Source: a bacterium (GTDB lineage: Bacteria; Patescibacteriota; Saccharimonadia; Saccharimonadales; UBA4665). From it: 64,000 nucleotides of DNA. A model generated the notes under the pieces. It was given only the letters and a program-made list of their open reading frames with translations. It searched no databases and had not been told where the DNA came from. A program made the translations under genes and the position numbers. The stretch spans positions 143,503 to 207,502 of the forward strand of contig JAJZMX010000002.1 in assembly GCA_021848145.1 (NCBI GenBank), written 5' to 3'. Below are positions 43,337-51,036 of this stretch, one piece after another (the first letter of the stretch is position 1; each line of letters begins with the position of its first letter).

Positions 43337-43439
43337 TATGATACTTGGCACAGGTGAAGTTTTGACGAGATTGTTTTCCCGCTCAAAACAATTGGGTGAA
43401 GTGGTTGAATGAAGTTGCGAGATCATTCAACCACTTTTT
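43337..43439 (+). promoter_or_regulatory. thrS leader: extended -10, competing hairpins, terminator
   Basis: An extended -10 (TGC-TATGAT, 43337-43342) starts a leader. GTTTTGA (43359-43365) can pair with TCAAAAC (43383-43389), while ATTGTTTT (43370-43377) can pair with AAAACAAT (43385-43392): the two are mutually exclusive. A 14-bp stem (43399-43412 with 43423-43436) plus T5 then forms an intrinsic terminator 25 bases before thrS. It lacks T-box stem I and the AGGGTGG element, so it is either a different attenuator or a separate small RNA. Confidence 0.6.
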
Positions 43440-43464
43440 GATTTAAGGCTATGTTAATAAGTTA

Positions 43465-45321
43465 GTGTTTGCTAAAGTTACAGATATGCCCAATGAAGAT
43501 TTAACATCAATAAGACATAGTTTGGCTCACATTATGGCTGCTTCTATAAAGAAGTTGTGGCCAAATGCCCAATTTGGGGTTGGTCCTACAACTGAAGATG
43601 GGTTTTATTATGATTTGAGAATACCCAACTATACTCTTTCGGAATCTGATTTTGAGAGGATTGAAGGCTTGATGTTAGAAATGGTTAAAGCAGATGTTAC
43701 GTTCGAAAGGTACAACCTTGCCATAGATGATGCGATTAGCTGGGCAAAAGAAAACAACCAGCCATATAAAGAAGAGTTATTAAATGACTTAAAACGTTCC
43801 GGCACGACTCTTGCTACGGACTTAAGCCCAGATGAGATGGGGTCAGTAAGTTATGGTAGCTCTAAGGTTAGCGAAGTGTCGTTTTATCGTTCGGGTGAAT
43901 TTGTTGATTTGTGTAGGGGGCCACACGTGGCTTCATCAGGTAAAGTCACCCCGTTTAGGTTACTGAGAGTAAGTGGTGCCTATTGGCGAGGAGACGTAAA
44001 ACGTGAACAGCTCCAAAGAGTCTATGGGGTAGCTTTTAATAGTCAAGAAGAACTTGATCAGTATCTAGATAGCTTAGAAAAGGCAAAAGAAAGAGATCAC
44101 CGTAAGTTAGGTCAAGAGCTTGATTTATTTGTAATATCAGATTTAGTTGGTCCAGGGTTGCCATTATTTACTCCCAGAGGTACGGTACTACGTCAACAAC
44201 TTATATCTTTTTCAGAGGAATTGCAGAAAGAAGGTGGATATGAGGCTGTATGGACACCGCATATAACTAGAGTTGATTTATATAAAAAGTCGGGTCATTA
44301 CGATAAGTATCCCGAGAGATTCGATGTAAATAGTGTTGAGTCAGATGATTCTTTCATGCTTAAACCAATGAATTGTCCTCACGTTGCTCAAATTTTTGCT
44401 TCTCGACCACGAAGCTATAGGGATATGCCACAACGTTACATGGAGACTACTACTTTGTATCGAGACGAAAAAAGTGGAGAACTACATGGTTTATCTAGGG
44501 TAAGGGCTCTTACACAAGACGATTCCCACGCATTTGTTACTCCAGATCAAATTGAGTCGGAGTTCCGATCAATAATTAATATGATTAAACAAATGTATTT
44601 AGTACTAGATATGCCTTTGAATGTTGATTTGTCTTTTAGGGATGATAGTGATAAGTATTTTGGCGAAAAAGAACAATGGGCTAAAGCAGAACAGATTATT
44701 GAGCAGATAGCCAAAGAAGAGGAATTAAATTACCGCGTAGTTAAAGGCGAGGCTGCTTTTTATGGTCCAAAAATAGACATACACATCAGGGATGGTCTTG
44801 GACGCAGCTGGCAGTGTGCTACTGTTCAGCTAGATTACATCCAGCCTGAGCGTTTCGGCTTAGAGTACATAGATAATGACGGTTCCGCGAAACGCCCTGT
44901 AATGATACATAAAGCAATACTAGGATCAATTGAACGTTTCTTGAGTGTTTATATAGAACACACTGGAGGTAGGTTTCCGGTATGGTTAGCACCAGAGCAG
45001 ATAAGAATCATTACTCTAAACCAGGAAGATACAATAGTTAATTATGCAAAGGATGTTGTTCAACGTTCTAAACAATTAGGACTCAGAGCAACTTTAGATG
45101 AGGACAACGAGTCTGTTGGTAAAAAGATTCGTCGTGCCGAGACTATGAAGGTGCCATATGTATTGGTAATCGGTAATAAGGAGATAGAAAGCGGTCAGGT
45201 ACTTCCACGAATCAGAGGGGATATGTCTACAGAAGGCAAAAAAGAGCCTTTGACGGTGGACGAGTTTTTAAAGACGGTTGTTAACGAATCAAAATCAAGG
45301 GTGACCCGTTCCTCGCTATAG
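43465..45321 (+). CDS. thrS: Threonyl-tRNA synthetase without TGS domain
   Basis: The editing domain starts at once: IRHSLAHIMAASIKKLWP with the HxxxH motif, and DLCRGPHVASSGKV with the Cys/His pair. The catalytic core has the zinc-site MNCPHVAQIF, motif 2 RYMETTTLYRDEKSGELHGLSRVR and motif 3 around GGRFPVWLAPEQ, followed by the anticodon domain. The roughly 60-residue TGS domain of E. coli ThrRS is absent. GTG at 43465 is taken as start; ATG at 43486 is equally possible, as neither has a Shine-Dalgarno. Probably controlled by the leader hairpins. Confidence 0.93.
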   Translation: MFAKVTDMPNEDLTSIRHSLAHIMAASIKKLWPNAQFGVGPTTEDGFYYDLRIPNYTLSESDFERIEGLMLEMVKADVTFERYNLAIDDAISWAKENNQPYKEELLNDLKRSGTTLATDLSPDEMGSVSYGSSKVSEVSFYRSGEFVDLCRGPHVASSGKVTPFRLLRVSGAYWRGDVKREQLQRVYGVAFNSQEELDQYLDSLEKAKERDHRKLGQELDLFVISDLVGPGLPLFTPRGTVLRQQLISFSEELQKEGGYEAVWTPHITRVDLYKKSGHYDKYPERFDVNSVESDDSFMLKPMNCPHVAQIFASRPRSYRDMPQRYMETTTLYRDEKSGELHGLSRVRALTQDDSHAFVTPDQIESEFRSIINMIKQMYLVLDMPLNVDLSFRDDSDKYFGEKEQWAKAEQIIEQIAKEEELNYRVVKGEAAFYGPKIDIHIRDGLGRSWQCATVQLDYIQPERFGLEYIDNDGSAKRPVMIHKAILGSIERFLSVYIEHTGGRFPVWLAPEQIRIITLNQEDTIVNYAKDVVQRSKQLGLRATLDEDNESVGKKIRRAETMKVPYVLVIGNKEIESGQVLPRIRGDMSTEGKKEPLTVDEFLKTVVNESKSRVTRSSL

Positions 45322-45328
45322 CGAATTT

Positions 45329-45637
45329 ATGAATCATTCAGCCGGTTTTCGTAGTGAAGTTGAGGCAATTGTTAGCCTGATACCAAGAGGGAGATTAATG
45401 ACTTATGGTCAGATCGCAGCCTTAGCGGGAAGTCCACGTGCCGCAAGAATTGTCGGGGGTATTGCACATTATGGAGACCCTTCCCTACCTTGGCAAAGGG
45501 TAGTTAATAAAAAAGGATTTCTTGCAAAGGGGTATCCCGGTGGTAGAAGAACTCATAAGATTGCTCTGGAAAGGGAAGGGGTTACTGTGGTAGATTATCG
45601 GGTGCCAATAGAGGATCTTATATGGTGGCCAAGTTAA
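45329..45637 (+). CDS. Alkyltransferase-like (ATL) protein
   Basis: 102 residues of the MGMT C-terminal fold: IPRGRLMTYGQIAALAGSPRAARIVGGIAHYG is the Arg-finger and recognition helix. The methyl-acceptor PCHR motif is PWQR, so the Cys is Trp, as in ATL proteins that flag O6-alkylguanine for nucleotide-excision repair without reversing it. It lies 7 bases after thrS and overlaps miaA by 16 bases. Confidence 0.88.
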   Translation: MNHSAGFRSEVEAIVSLIPRGRLMTYGQIAALAGSPRAARIVGGIAHYGDPSLPWQRVVNKKGFLAKGYPGGRRTHKIALEREGVTVVDYRVPIEDLIWWPS

Positions 45638-46518
45638 ATAAACCATTAATTGCAATCGTAGGACCTACAGCAACCGGCAAGAGTGATCTTGCGATTAAGC
45701 TGGCGAAGAAATTTAATTGCGAGATAGTTAGCGCCGACTCTTGGTTGGTCCGTAGACATTTAGATATTGGCACTGCTAAGCCTAGTATTGAGCAAAGGAA
45801 CTTTGTTCCACACCATATGATTGATATCGTAGATCCTTGTGAAAATTATTCAGCGGCAAGGTATAAACGGGAGGCCCAAATAGCCATTGACGATATATAC
45901 GATAGGGGAAGGTTGCCTATTTTGGTTGGGGGCACTGGCCTTTATGTCGACGCAATACTTTATAATTTTAGCTTTTTGCCGTCTCCTGGGCTCGTTGTCA
46001 GACAAGCTCTTAATGGGATGAGTCTACAGCGATTGCATCAAACTGCGTTGTCCAAGGGTCTTGATCTGGGATCAATAGATAGTAACAACAAAAGACGGGT
46101 AATTCGACTTATAGAAACTAACGGAATGATTGCTACAAAAAGTAAGCTTAGGAACGACACCATCGTAATAGGCGTGAGTGCGAAAACTGAAGACCTTAAA
46201 AAACGAATAACAAAAAGAGTGGACGATATGATAAATGCAGGTCTAAAACAAGAAGTGGAACAACTGTCTGGTATTTATGGCTGGGGGTGTGAAGCCTTGA
46301 AAGGCATTGGTTATAGTGAGTGGTTACTGCATTTTAAAGGCAACCAATCCATTGAAACTACGCGGGAGCGAATAATTAAAGATACCTATGAATTAGCCAA
46401 AAGACAACAAACTTGGTTTAAAAAAAATAAAAGTATTCATTGGTATCCCGCCCCTGTTAAAGAATCTCAATTAGATGAAATAGTTACAACGTTCCTGAGT
46501 AAAAACATTTTCTTATAA
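45622..46518 (+). CDS. miaA: tRNA dimethylallyltransferase
   Basis: MiaA prenylates A37 of tRNAs reading U-starting codons. P-loop GPTATGKSDLAIKLA, SADSWLVRRHLDIGTAKPS (usually SADSxQVYRxxDIGTAKP, so the QVY is altered), YSAARYKREA, LVGGTGLYVDAIL and the C-terminal YELAKRQQTWFKK are visible. 298 residues, normal. Overlaps the ATL gene. Confidence 0.92.
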   Translation: MVAKLNKPLIAIVGPTATGKSDLAIKLAKKFNCEIVSADSWLVRRHLDIGTAKPSIEQRNFVPHHMIDIVDPCENYSAARYKREAQIAIDDIYDRGRLPILVGGTGLYVDAILYNFSFLPSPGLVVRQALNGMSLQRLHQTALSKGLDLGSIDSNNKRRVIRLIETNGMIATKSKLRNDTIVIGVSAKTEDLKKRITKRVDDMINAGLKQEVEQLSGIYGWGCEALKGIGYSEWLLHFKGNQSIETTRERIIKDTYELAKRQQTWFKKNKSIHWYPAPVKESQLDEIVTTFLSKNIFL

Positions 46519-46542
46519 AAAAGTGCTGTTACAATAAGAGCT

Positions 46543-47139
46543 ATGATCGAACAACTCTTTGGATCCAAAACCAGAGTCAAGTTACTAAAGCTCTTTTACG
46601 GTAACCCAAACAGAGCGTTCTATGTGCGAGAAATAACCAGAAAAATTGATGAGCAAATAAATTCAGTTAGAAGAGAATTGTCTAACTTACTTAATGTAGG
46701 AATCATTACTTCTGACAATACCAATAACAAACTTTACTATGAGGTTAATCAAAAGTTTGAATATTATGATCCTCTATTGGAGATTTTTGGAAACAAAAAG
46801 TCTGTTTCTAAAAATACTAGCAATCTAGAGGATCTAGGAATAGAAGAAGAATTCAAAAATCTTGGTAATGTAGAAATGGTTGTATTTACGGGTCAATTAA
46901 CGAGAGACAGTAGTGCTCCGGTTGATGTTCTGATTGTGGGTAATGTTAATAAAAATGCTGTCGATAAATACATTTCTAGCCTCGAGGAGGATGAAGGCAA
47001 GGATATAACATATACTGTTATGAAACCAGACGACTTTAAGTACAGGCATCAAATCCGTGATCGGTTTGTGACTCAAGTATTGAACGCCAAAAAGCAAGTT
47101 TTGCTGGACAAGAGTGATTTACTTAAAATTAATAACTAA
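46543..47139 (+). CDS. Winged-helix regulator with nucleotidyltransferase-like domain
   Basis: Residues 1-65 are an ArsR-like winged helix (LFGSKTRVKLLKLFYGNPNRAFYVREITRKI, then RRELSNLLNVGIIT). Residues 95-190 look like a minimal nucleotidyltransferase relic: MVVFTGQLTRDSSAPVDVLIVG and a helix-rich end. The catalytic GS-x-DxD is not intact. Conserved-looking in CPR; target unknown. TACAAT ends 7 bases before the ATG, so the mRNA is leaderless. Confidence 0.65.
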   Translation: MIEQLFGSKTRVKLLKLFYGNPNRAFYVREITRKIDEQINSVRRELSNLLNVGIITSDNTNNKLYYEVNQKFEYYDPLLEIFGNKKSVSKNTSNLEDLGIEEEFKNLGNVEMVVFTGQLTRDSSAPVDVLIVGNVNKNAVDKYISSLEEDEGKDITYTVMKPDDFKYRHQIRDRFVTQVLNAKKQVLLDKSDLLKINN

Positions 47140-47148
47140 AGGACAAGT

Positions 47149-47778
47149 ATGGAAATACAATTTTATGGCGCTAACTGCATTAGTCTAAATTTTAAGCCAT
47201 TAAGAATAGTCGTTGATGATAACCTAGCCGAGCTAGGTAAAAAAAGCATTCTAAAGGACGATGACGTGGCATTATTTACATCAGATATTGGAAATATAAC
47301 CCGTAAGAATTCTAAATTAACCATTGATTGCCCAGGTGAGTTTGAAGTTGGCGATGTGTCTGTAATTGGAATTCCTGCTAGAGCTCACACTGATGAGCCT
47401 CAGCAACATTCAGCAGTCATGTACAAGATAACAGCCGGTGATGTTACTACTTTAATAACTGGTCACGTCTATCCGGAATTTAGCGAAGCACAGCTTGAGG
47501 CAATAGGCCTACCTGATGTTGTTGTTATACCTGTCGGTGGACATGGTTATACTCTTGATCCACAAGGCGCGATGACAATTATTAAAGAAATAGAACCTAA
47601 GATAGTTATACCTACAAACTACAGTATTAAGGGTATTAGCTATCCGATACCACAACTCCAGTTAGATGAAGTACTGAAAGAACTGTCTATGGACACACCT
47701 GAAACTTTGCCCAAGCTTAAGCTAAAATCTTCCGATTTAGGGGATACGACCAAACTAATTGTTCTTGATGCTAGTTAG
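47149..47778 (+). CDS. Metallo-beta-lactamase-fold protein lacking metal ligands
   Basis: 209 residues with the order of UPF0173/UlaG-type proteins: MEIQFYGANCISLNFKPLRIVVDD, then TIDCPGEFEVGDVSVIGIPA, LPDVVVIPVGGHGYTLDPQGA and EPKIVIPTNYS. The HxHxDH motif is replaced by TSDIGN, the GD of the third site by GHV, and the final His by Asn, so no metal site remains. Likely a structural or ligand-binding relic. Follows the regulator by 9 bases; overlaps rpmB convergently by 8. Confidence 0.7.
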   Translation: MEIQFYGANCISLNFKPLRIVVDDNLAELGKKSILKDDDVALFTSDIGNITRKNSKLTIDCPGEFEVGDVSVIGIPARAHTDEPQQHSAVMYKITAGDVTTLITGHVYPEFSEAQLEAIGLPDVVVIPVGGHGYTLDPQGAMTIIKEIEPKIVIPTNYSIKGISYPIPQLQLDEVLKELSMDTPETLPKLKLKSSDLGDTTKLIVLDAS

Positions 47779-47968
47779 AAGATAGCAAATTCTTTTTCTT
47801 TAGAGTTCTGATAGCCTGAGTACTAAGTTTCATAGTTACTTTCTTGCCATCAACAACAAAGGTCTTAGTTTGGAGATTGGGTTTCCATACCTTTTTGGTG
47901 TGGCGCTGGGAAAAACTAACATTATTCCCGTATTGCTTGCCCTTACCAGTAAGTTCACACTTTTGCAT
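47771..47968 (-). CDS. rpmB: 50S ribosomal protein L28
   Basis: 65 residues: CELTGKGKQYGNNVSFSQRHTKKVWKPN is the L28 signature, ending with RTLKKKNLL. The first Cys is present but the full zinc set is not. AAGGAAG precedes the ATG, and TTGACT-18-TAGAAT lies upstream on the minus strand. Confidence 0.95.
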   Translation of the reverse strand: MQKCELTGKGKQYGNNVSFSQRHTKKVWKPNLQTKTFVVDGKKVTMKLSTQAIRTLKKKNLLSSN

Positions 47969-48031
47969 TACAAAACTTCCTTAAATTCAAGGGTAATTCT
48001 ACCTTATAAACGGATAATTAGTCAACGCTGC

Positions 48032-48037
48032 TATACT
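48032..48037 (+). promoter_or_regulatory. Site-2 protease -10 box
   Basis: TATACT ends 9 bases before the ATG at 48047, in a divergent region shared with rpmB; predicted leader about 3 bases. Confidence 0.45.
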
Positions 48038-48046
48038 AAAAAGCAA

Positions 48047-48676
48047 ATGTTTGGAAATTTAACAGGCCTTGAAATTGTTTACTTTATTATCGCTTTGCTT
48101 ATAAGCATGATAATCCATGAGGTCATGCATGGCGTGACGGCTAAAGCTCTTGGCGACCCTACGGCGGCTGAAATGGGCCGTCTAACGCTAAATCCTCTTA
48201 AGCACATAGATGTCATGACCACCATCTTGCTTCCGGTTGTATTAGTGATTGCCCACTTACCTCCTATTATGGCGGCTAAACCAGTGCCATTTAATCCTGA
48301 AAGGGTAAAATTTGGTGACTATGGAGCCGCATTAGTTGGTTTGGCGGGACCTTTAACTAATTTTCTATTAGCTATCATCGGTTCGATATTGGCTCATATT
48401 TTTATTAATGGCAATATTCAGTTAATTACCTTCCTAGGATTTTTTATCCAGATAAACGTTATTCTAATGGTATTTAACTTAATTCCCTTTCCTCCTCTTG
48501 ATGGGTCACGTGTTCTATATGCTTTTGCCCCAGAACCTGTTCGTGAGGTTATGGCCAAGATAGAATCCATGGGATTTTTAGTTGTACTTCTTTTAATTCT
48601 GGTGGTGTTTCAGTTTATTTCACCGGCAATAGTTGGAATAGAAAACGCAATTTATAACTTTGTTTTGACTATCTAG
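48047..48676 (+). CDS. Site-2 protease family (M50) membrane metalloprotease
   Basis: About 209 residues. IIHEVMHGVTAKALGD is the HExxH zinc motif, GLAGPLTNFLLAI the NPDG-neighbour segment, and NLIPFPPLDGSRVL carries the third ligand Asp (N-x-x-PxxxLDG). Five or six helices. This is the short M50 subclass without PDZ, which cleaves regulators or remnants within the membrane. The ATG at 48047 is preferred to earlier frames because the -10 box lies just upstream. Confidence 0.9.
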   Translation: MFGNLTGLEIVYFIIALLISMIIHEVMHGVTAKALGDPTAAEMGRLTLNPLKHIDVMTTILLPVVLVIAHLPPIMAAKPVPFNPERVKFGDYGAALVGLAGPLTNFLLAIIGSILAHIFINGNIQLITFLGFFIQINVILMVFNLIPFPPLDGSRVLYAFAPEPVREVMAKIESMGFLVVLLLILVVFQFISPAIVGIENAIYNFVLTI

Positions 48677-48704
48677 CGTCTCTTCTAAGGTATAATATTA
48701 ATCA

Positions 48705-48858
48705 GGCTGGGTAGAAGGTTATTTTTAACCTTAGCCGAGTAATGATTATCTGAATACATAATCATAGGGAGTCTTTACCATCTAGGCCGTGGCCTCCATG
48801 AGCGGACACCCACCTGGGGGATCTCAGGTTAATCAGCTCGGCGACCCGGCTATTTTTT
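48705..48858 (+). ncRNA. Unassigned structured RNA (about 154 nt)
   Basis: TATAAT at 48691-48696 starts a unit whose first bases GCTGGGT pair with ACCCGGC just before a T6 run (48853-48858), closing the molecule. Inside: AAGGTTA/TAACCTT, a second long-range stem GCCGAG/CTCGGC, and in it ATGATTAT/ATAATCAT, AGGCC/GGCCT and ACCTG/CAGGT hairpins. Such nested long-range pairing is typical of a folded RNA. No SRP, tmRNA or RNase P hallmark seen. Confidence 0.6.
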
Positions 48859-48862
48859 GTTA

Positions 48863-48868
48863 TATAAT
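48863..48868 (+). promoter_or_regulatory. tRNA-Pro -10 box
   Basis: TATAAT 10 bases before the first tRNA base. Confidence 0.4.
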
Positions 48869-48878
48869 CCAAATTATC

Positions 48879-48952
48879 GGGGTGTAGCGCAGTGGTAGCG
48901 CGTACGGCTGGGGGCCGTGAGGTCGCAGGTTCAATCCCTGTCACCCCGACCA
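48879..48952 (+). tRNA. tRNA-Pro (anticodon GGG)
   Basis: The acceptor arms CGGGGTG and CACCCCG pair. The stem TACGG/CCGTG holds loop CTGGGGG. The T arm is GGTTCAATCCC. CCA is encoded. Confidence 0.92.
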
Positions 48953-49001
48953 AATAAAGTAAAAAATATAGATTTACTTTATTTATCAAATACTATATAC
49001 T
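48952..49001 (+). promoter_or_regulatory. Second VapBC promoter-operator: perfect 12-bp inverted repeat
   Basis: AAATAAAGTAAA (48952-48963) and TTTACTTTATTT (48973-48984), 9 bases apart. TTTACT (48973-48978), 17 bases, TATACT (48996-49001) form the promoter, ending 7 bases before the ATG at 49009. The arm begins in the last base of tRNA-Pro. Confidence 0.7.
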
Positions 49002-49008
49002 TCTTTGT

Positions 49009-49275
49009 ATGGGTGACGTTTCATATACACTAAAGGTTTCTTCTCAAAGTCAGGTTACATTACCTAAAGAGTTGCGTGAACGTCTAAAGCTTCATCCGGG
49101 TTCTAGATTAACTGTGGTAGTCAGTAAGGAAAATGAATTAAAACTGACAGGTCAATTACCTATCGAAAAGCACTTTGGCAGTCTGTCGGGGCTATGGACT
49201 AAAAGGAATCAAGATGCTGCAGAATATACAAGAAAACTAAGAGATTCAATGCAGCCAGAATTAGATTCGAAATAA
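49009..49275 (+). CDS. AbrB/MazE-type antitoxin (VapB-like)
   Basis: 88 residues: YTLKVSSQSQVTLPKELRERLKLHPGSRLTV is the AbrB fold; the tail contains HFGSLSGLWTKRNQDA, resembling the tail of the antitoxin at 17.7 kb. It ends in TAA immediately before the toxin ATG. The ATG is at or next to the transcript start. Confidence 0.87.
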   Translation: MGDVSYTLKVSSQSQVTLPKELRERLKLHPGSRLTVVVSKENELKLTGQLPIEKHFGSLSGLWTKRNQDAAEYTRKLRDSMQPELDSK

Positions 49276-49677
49276 ATGATATCTTACGATACTAATGTGT
49301 TGATCTATGCTTTGGAAGGTAATTCCTCATGGTCATCTTCGGCTCAAGCTATTGTGGAACGAGGAGAACAAGAAGGAGCAGTTCTGTCTGCTTTAGCGTG
49401 GCAGGAGCTAATGACTGGAGCTGTTCTTAACAGTACGGCTCTGGCCGAGAAGTTAGCCGTGATACTAAGTGATCTTAACGCTACTAAGTTTACTCCTGTA
49501 TCATTGGCTATATCAAAGACAGCAGTTAGTCTAACGAAACATTATGGAAAACAAATTTACGGTTATGATGCTATTCATATTGCCACTGCGATAGAGCATA
49601 AGGCCACCTATTTCTTTACAAATGACAAGAAGCTACTAAGCCTTAACCTAAAAGAGCTAGAGATTCGCACCCTATAA
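49276..49677 (+). CDS. PIN-domain ribonuclease toxin (VapC-like)
   Basis: 133 residues with SYDTNVLIYALEG (first Asp), ALAWQELMTGA (Glu), YGYDAIHIATAIEHKATYFFTNDKKLL (third and fourth Asp). Similar in layout to the toxin at 17.3 kb, suggesting an old duplication or repeated gain of one VapBC family. Directly abuts its antitoxin. Confidence 0.87.
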   Translation: MISYDTNVLIYALEGNSSWSSSAQAIVERGEQEGAVLSALAWQELMTGAVLNSTALAEKLAVILSDLNATKFTPVSLAISKTAVSLTKHYGKQIYGYDAIHIATAIEHKATYFFTNDKKLLSLNLKELEIRTL

Positions 49678-49964
49678 ACTTCATCCAATCAAGCTACATA
49701 ATAATTATCGGCATTTCCGGTTTATCACGTTCAGGCATTTCCAGCAGGTCACGAAGCTGGTTATTGAATCGCTTGTACTTGCGTGTTGCTACTATAATGT
49801 GATTAAGTTCAAGTGTAAGGTCTGAAGGTCGACCACATAGACAATATGGTCTCGTGCATATAAATCAATATTTGTTAAGAACCTAATTTACAAAAATATA
49901 TTATCTCTAACAAATTATAGTTATTATTTGCCTGGTTTAAGTTTAATGAATACTATAGGTAGAT
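49678..49964. other. Gap with a possible decayed minus-strand gene
   Basis: On the minus strand (49694-49864) a frame without a good start reads CTRPYCLCGRPSDLTLELNH then ATRKYKRFNNQLRDLLEMP, ending at TAG. The protein-like text and CxxC suggest a gene remnant; no family recognised. Nothing else is seen here. Confidence 0.3.
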
Positions 49965-50657
49965 ATGTGGCAAGAAACAAAACACGGCTTATTTAAACAA
50001 TTTACATTCATAAACTTCAAAGAAGCTTTTGATTTTATGAAACAGGTTGCAGATATTGCAGAAGAGCAAAACCACCATCCAAGGTGGGAAAATGAATGGA
50101 ATGTTGTAAAAATTTGGTTAGTCACACATGAACAAAAGACTCATATTACAGACAAAGATCGCAGACTTGCTGATTCAATTGATGCCCTAATGAAGGAAGG
50201 GCGACCGATCAGTGAGTGGTCAGAAGAGCTGGATAATAAAGTATCAAGAATTAAGCTATATGCTGATGGTGGTTCACGAGGAAATCCGGGACCTAGTGCG
50301 AGTGGATTCGTTTTATTTGATGAAGAAGATAAAATCCTAGAAGATAAGGGTGTTTATTTAGGAATTACTACAAATAATCAAGCAGAATATACGGCACTTA
50401 AGCTAGGCCTCGAGGCCGCAAAAGCAAGGCAGGCGTCAGAGGTTGATGTATATATGGATAGTTTGTTGGTAGTAAATCAAATGAAGGGGAGTTTCAAGGT
50501 TAGGAATCGCGATTTATGGCCTATTCATAGCGCCATTAAAGATTTAATTCATCAGTTTAAACGAGTTAATTTTACTCATGTGCCTAGAGAATTGAATAAA
50601 AAGGCTGATGCAGCAGTTAATCGGGCGCTAGATGAAGCACTAGGCATTAAAAAATAG
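49965..50657 (+). CDS. Fusion of pterin-4a-carbinolamine dehydratase-like domain and RNase HI
   Basis: Residues 1-80 match the PCD/DCoH fold: GLFKQFTFINFKEAFDFMKQV, then the active-site HHPRWENEWNVVKIWL and TDKDRRLADSID. Residues 93-230 are an RNase HI: RIKLYADGGSRGNPGPSASG (first Asp), TTNNQAEYTALKLGLEAA (Glu), VYMDSLLVVNQMKG (second Asp) and ELNKKADAAVNRAL (last Asp). Both active sites look intact. The RNase H part resembles the Sto/archaeal type without the basic protrusion. A short linker joins them. No reason for the pairing is known to me. Confidence 0.8.
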   Translation: MWQETKHGLFKQFTFINFKEAFDFMKQVADIAEEQNHHPRWENEWNVVKIWLVTHEQKTHITDKDRRLADSIDALMKEGRPISEWSEELDNKVSRIKLYADGGSRGNPGPSASGFVLFDEEDKILEDKGVYLGITTNNQAEYTALKLGLEAAKARQASEVDVYMDSLLVVNQMKGSFKVRNRDLWPIHSAIKDLIHQFKRVNFTHVPRELNKKADAAVNRALDEALGIKK

Positions 50658-50663
50658 TTTCTG

Positions 50664-50669
50664 TATAAT
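50664..50669 (+). promoter_or_regulatory. rnpB -10 box
   Basis: TATAAT 6 bases before the first predicted base of RNase P RNA. Confidence 0.55.
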
Positions 50670-50675
50670 ACCTAA

Positions 50676-51034
50676 GCCAGATTATCGGTCGATCGCATGC
50701 TCTAATAAGAGTATGAGGAAAGTCCGGGCAGCAAAGGGAAGGGCAGTCGCTAACGGCGACCGGGCGTGAGCCTAGGGAAAGTGCCACAGAGACAATACCG
50801 CCTGGATCAACCCAGGTAAGGGTGAAAAGAGCGGGGTAAGAGCCCGCAGTATTCCGCAGTGATACGGAATTGGAGGTAAACCCTGCCTGCTGCAAGGAGA
50901 TGGATTCTCAAGGCCTAAAGCCTTAAGCGTCCCGCTCGTAAGGATTCATCATTTAATCCGCTTGATCTTGAAGGCAACTTCAAGGCTAGATAGATGATCG
51001 ACTAGAACAGAACCCGGCTTACGGATAATCTGGC
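50676..51034 (+). ncRNA. rnpB: RNase P RNA (bacterial type A)
   Basis: Catalytic RNA of tRNA 5' maturation. GCCAGATTATC (50676-50686) pairs with GATAATCTGGC (51024-51034), closing P1. GAGGAAAGTCCGGGC, AGTGCCACAGAGACA, GGTAAGGGTGAAAAG, GAGGTAAACCC and ACAGAACCCGGCTTA are the conserved cores P3-P4 to P15. About 359 nt, followed by TTTTATTT inside the 3' end of rplT, which is convergent. Confidence 0.95.
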
Positions 51035-51036
51035 TT

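Noticed and set aside
43337..43439. T-box riboswitch before thrS
   Set aside because: The AGGGTGG antiterminator element and a stem I with a Thr specifier loop are not visible.
48762..48989. Minus-strand frame with VTGIEPATSRPPA
   Set aside because: It is an antisense read across tRNA-Pro and the structured RNA at 48.7 kb.
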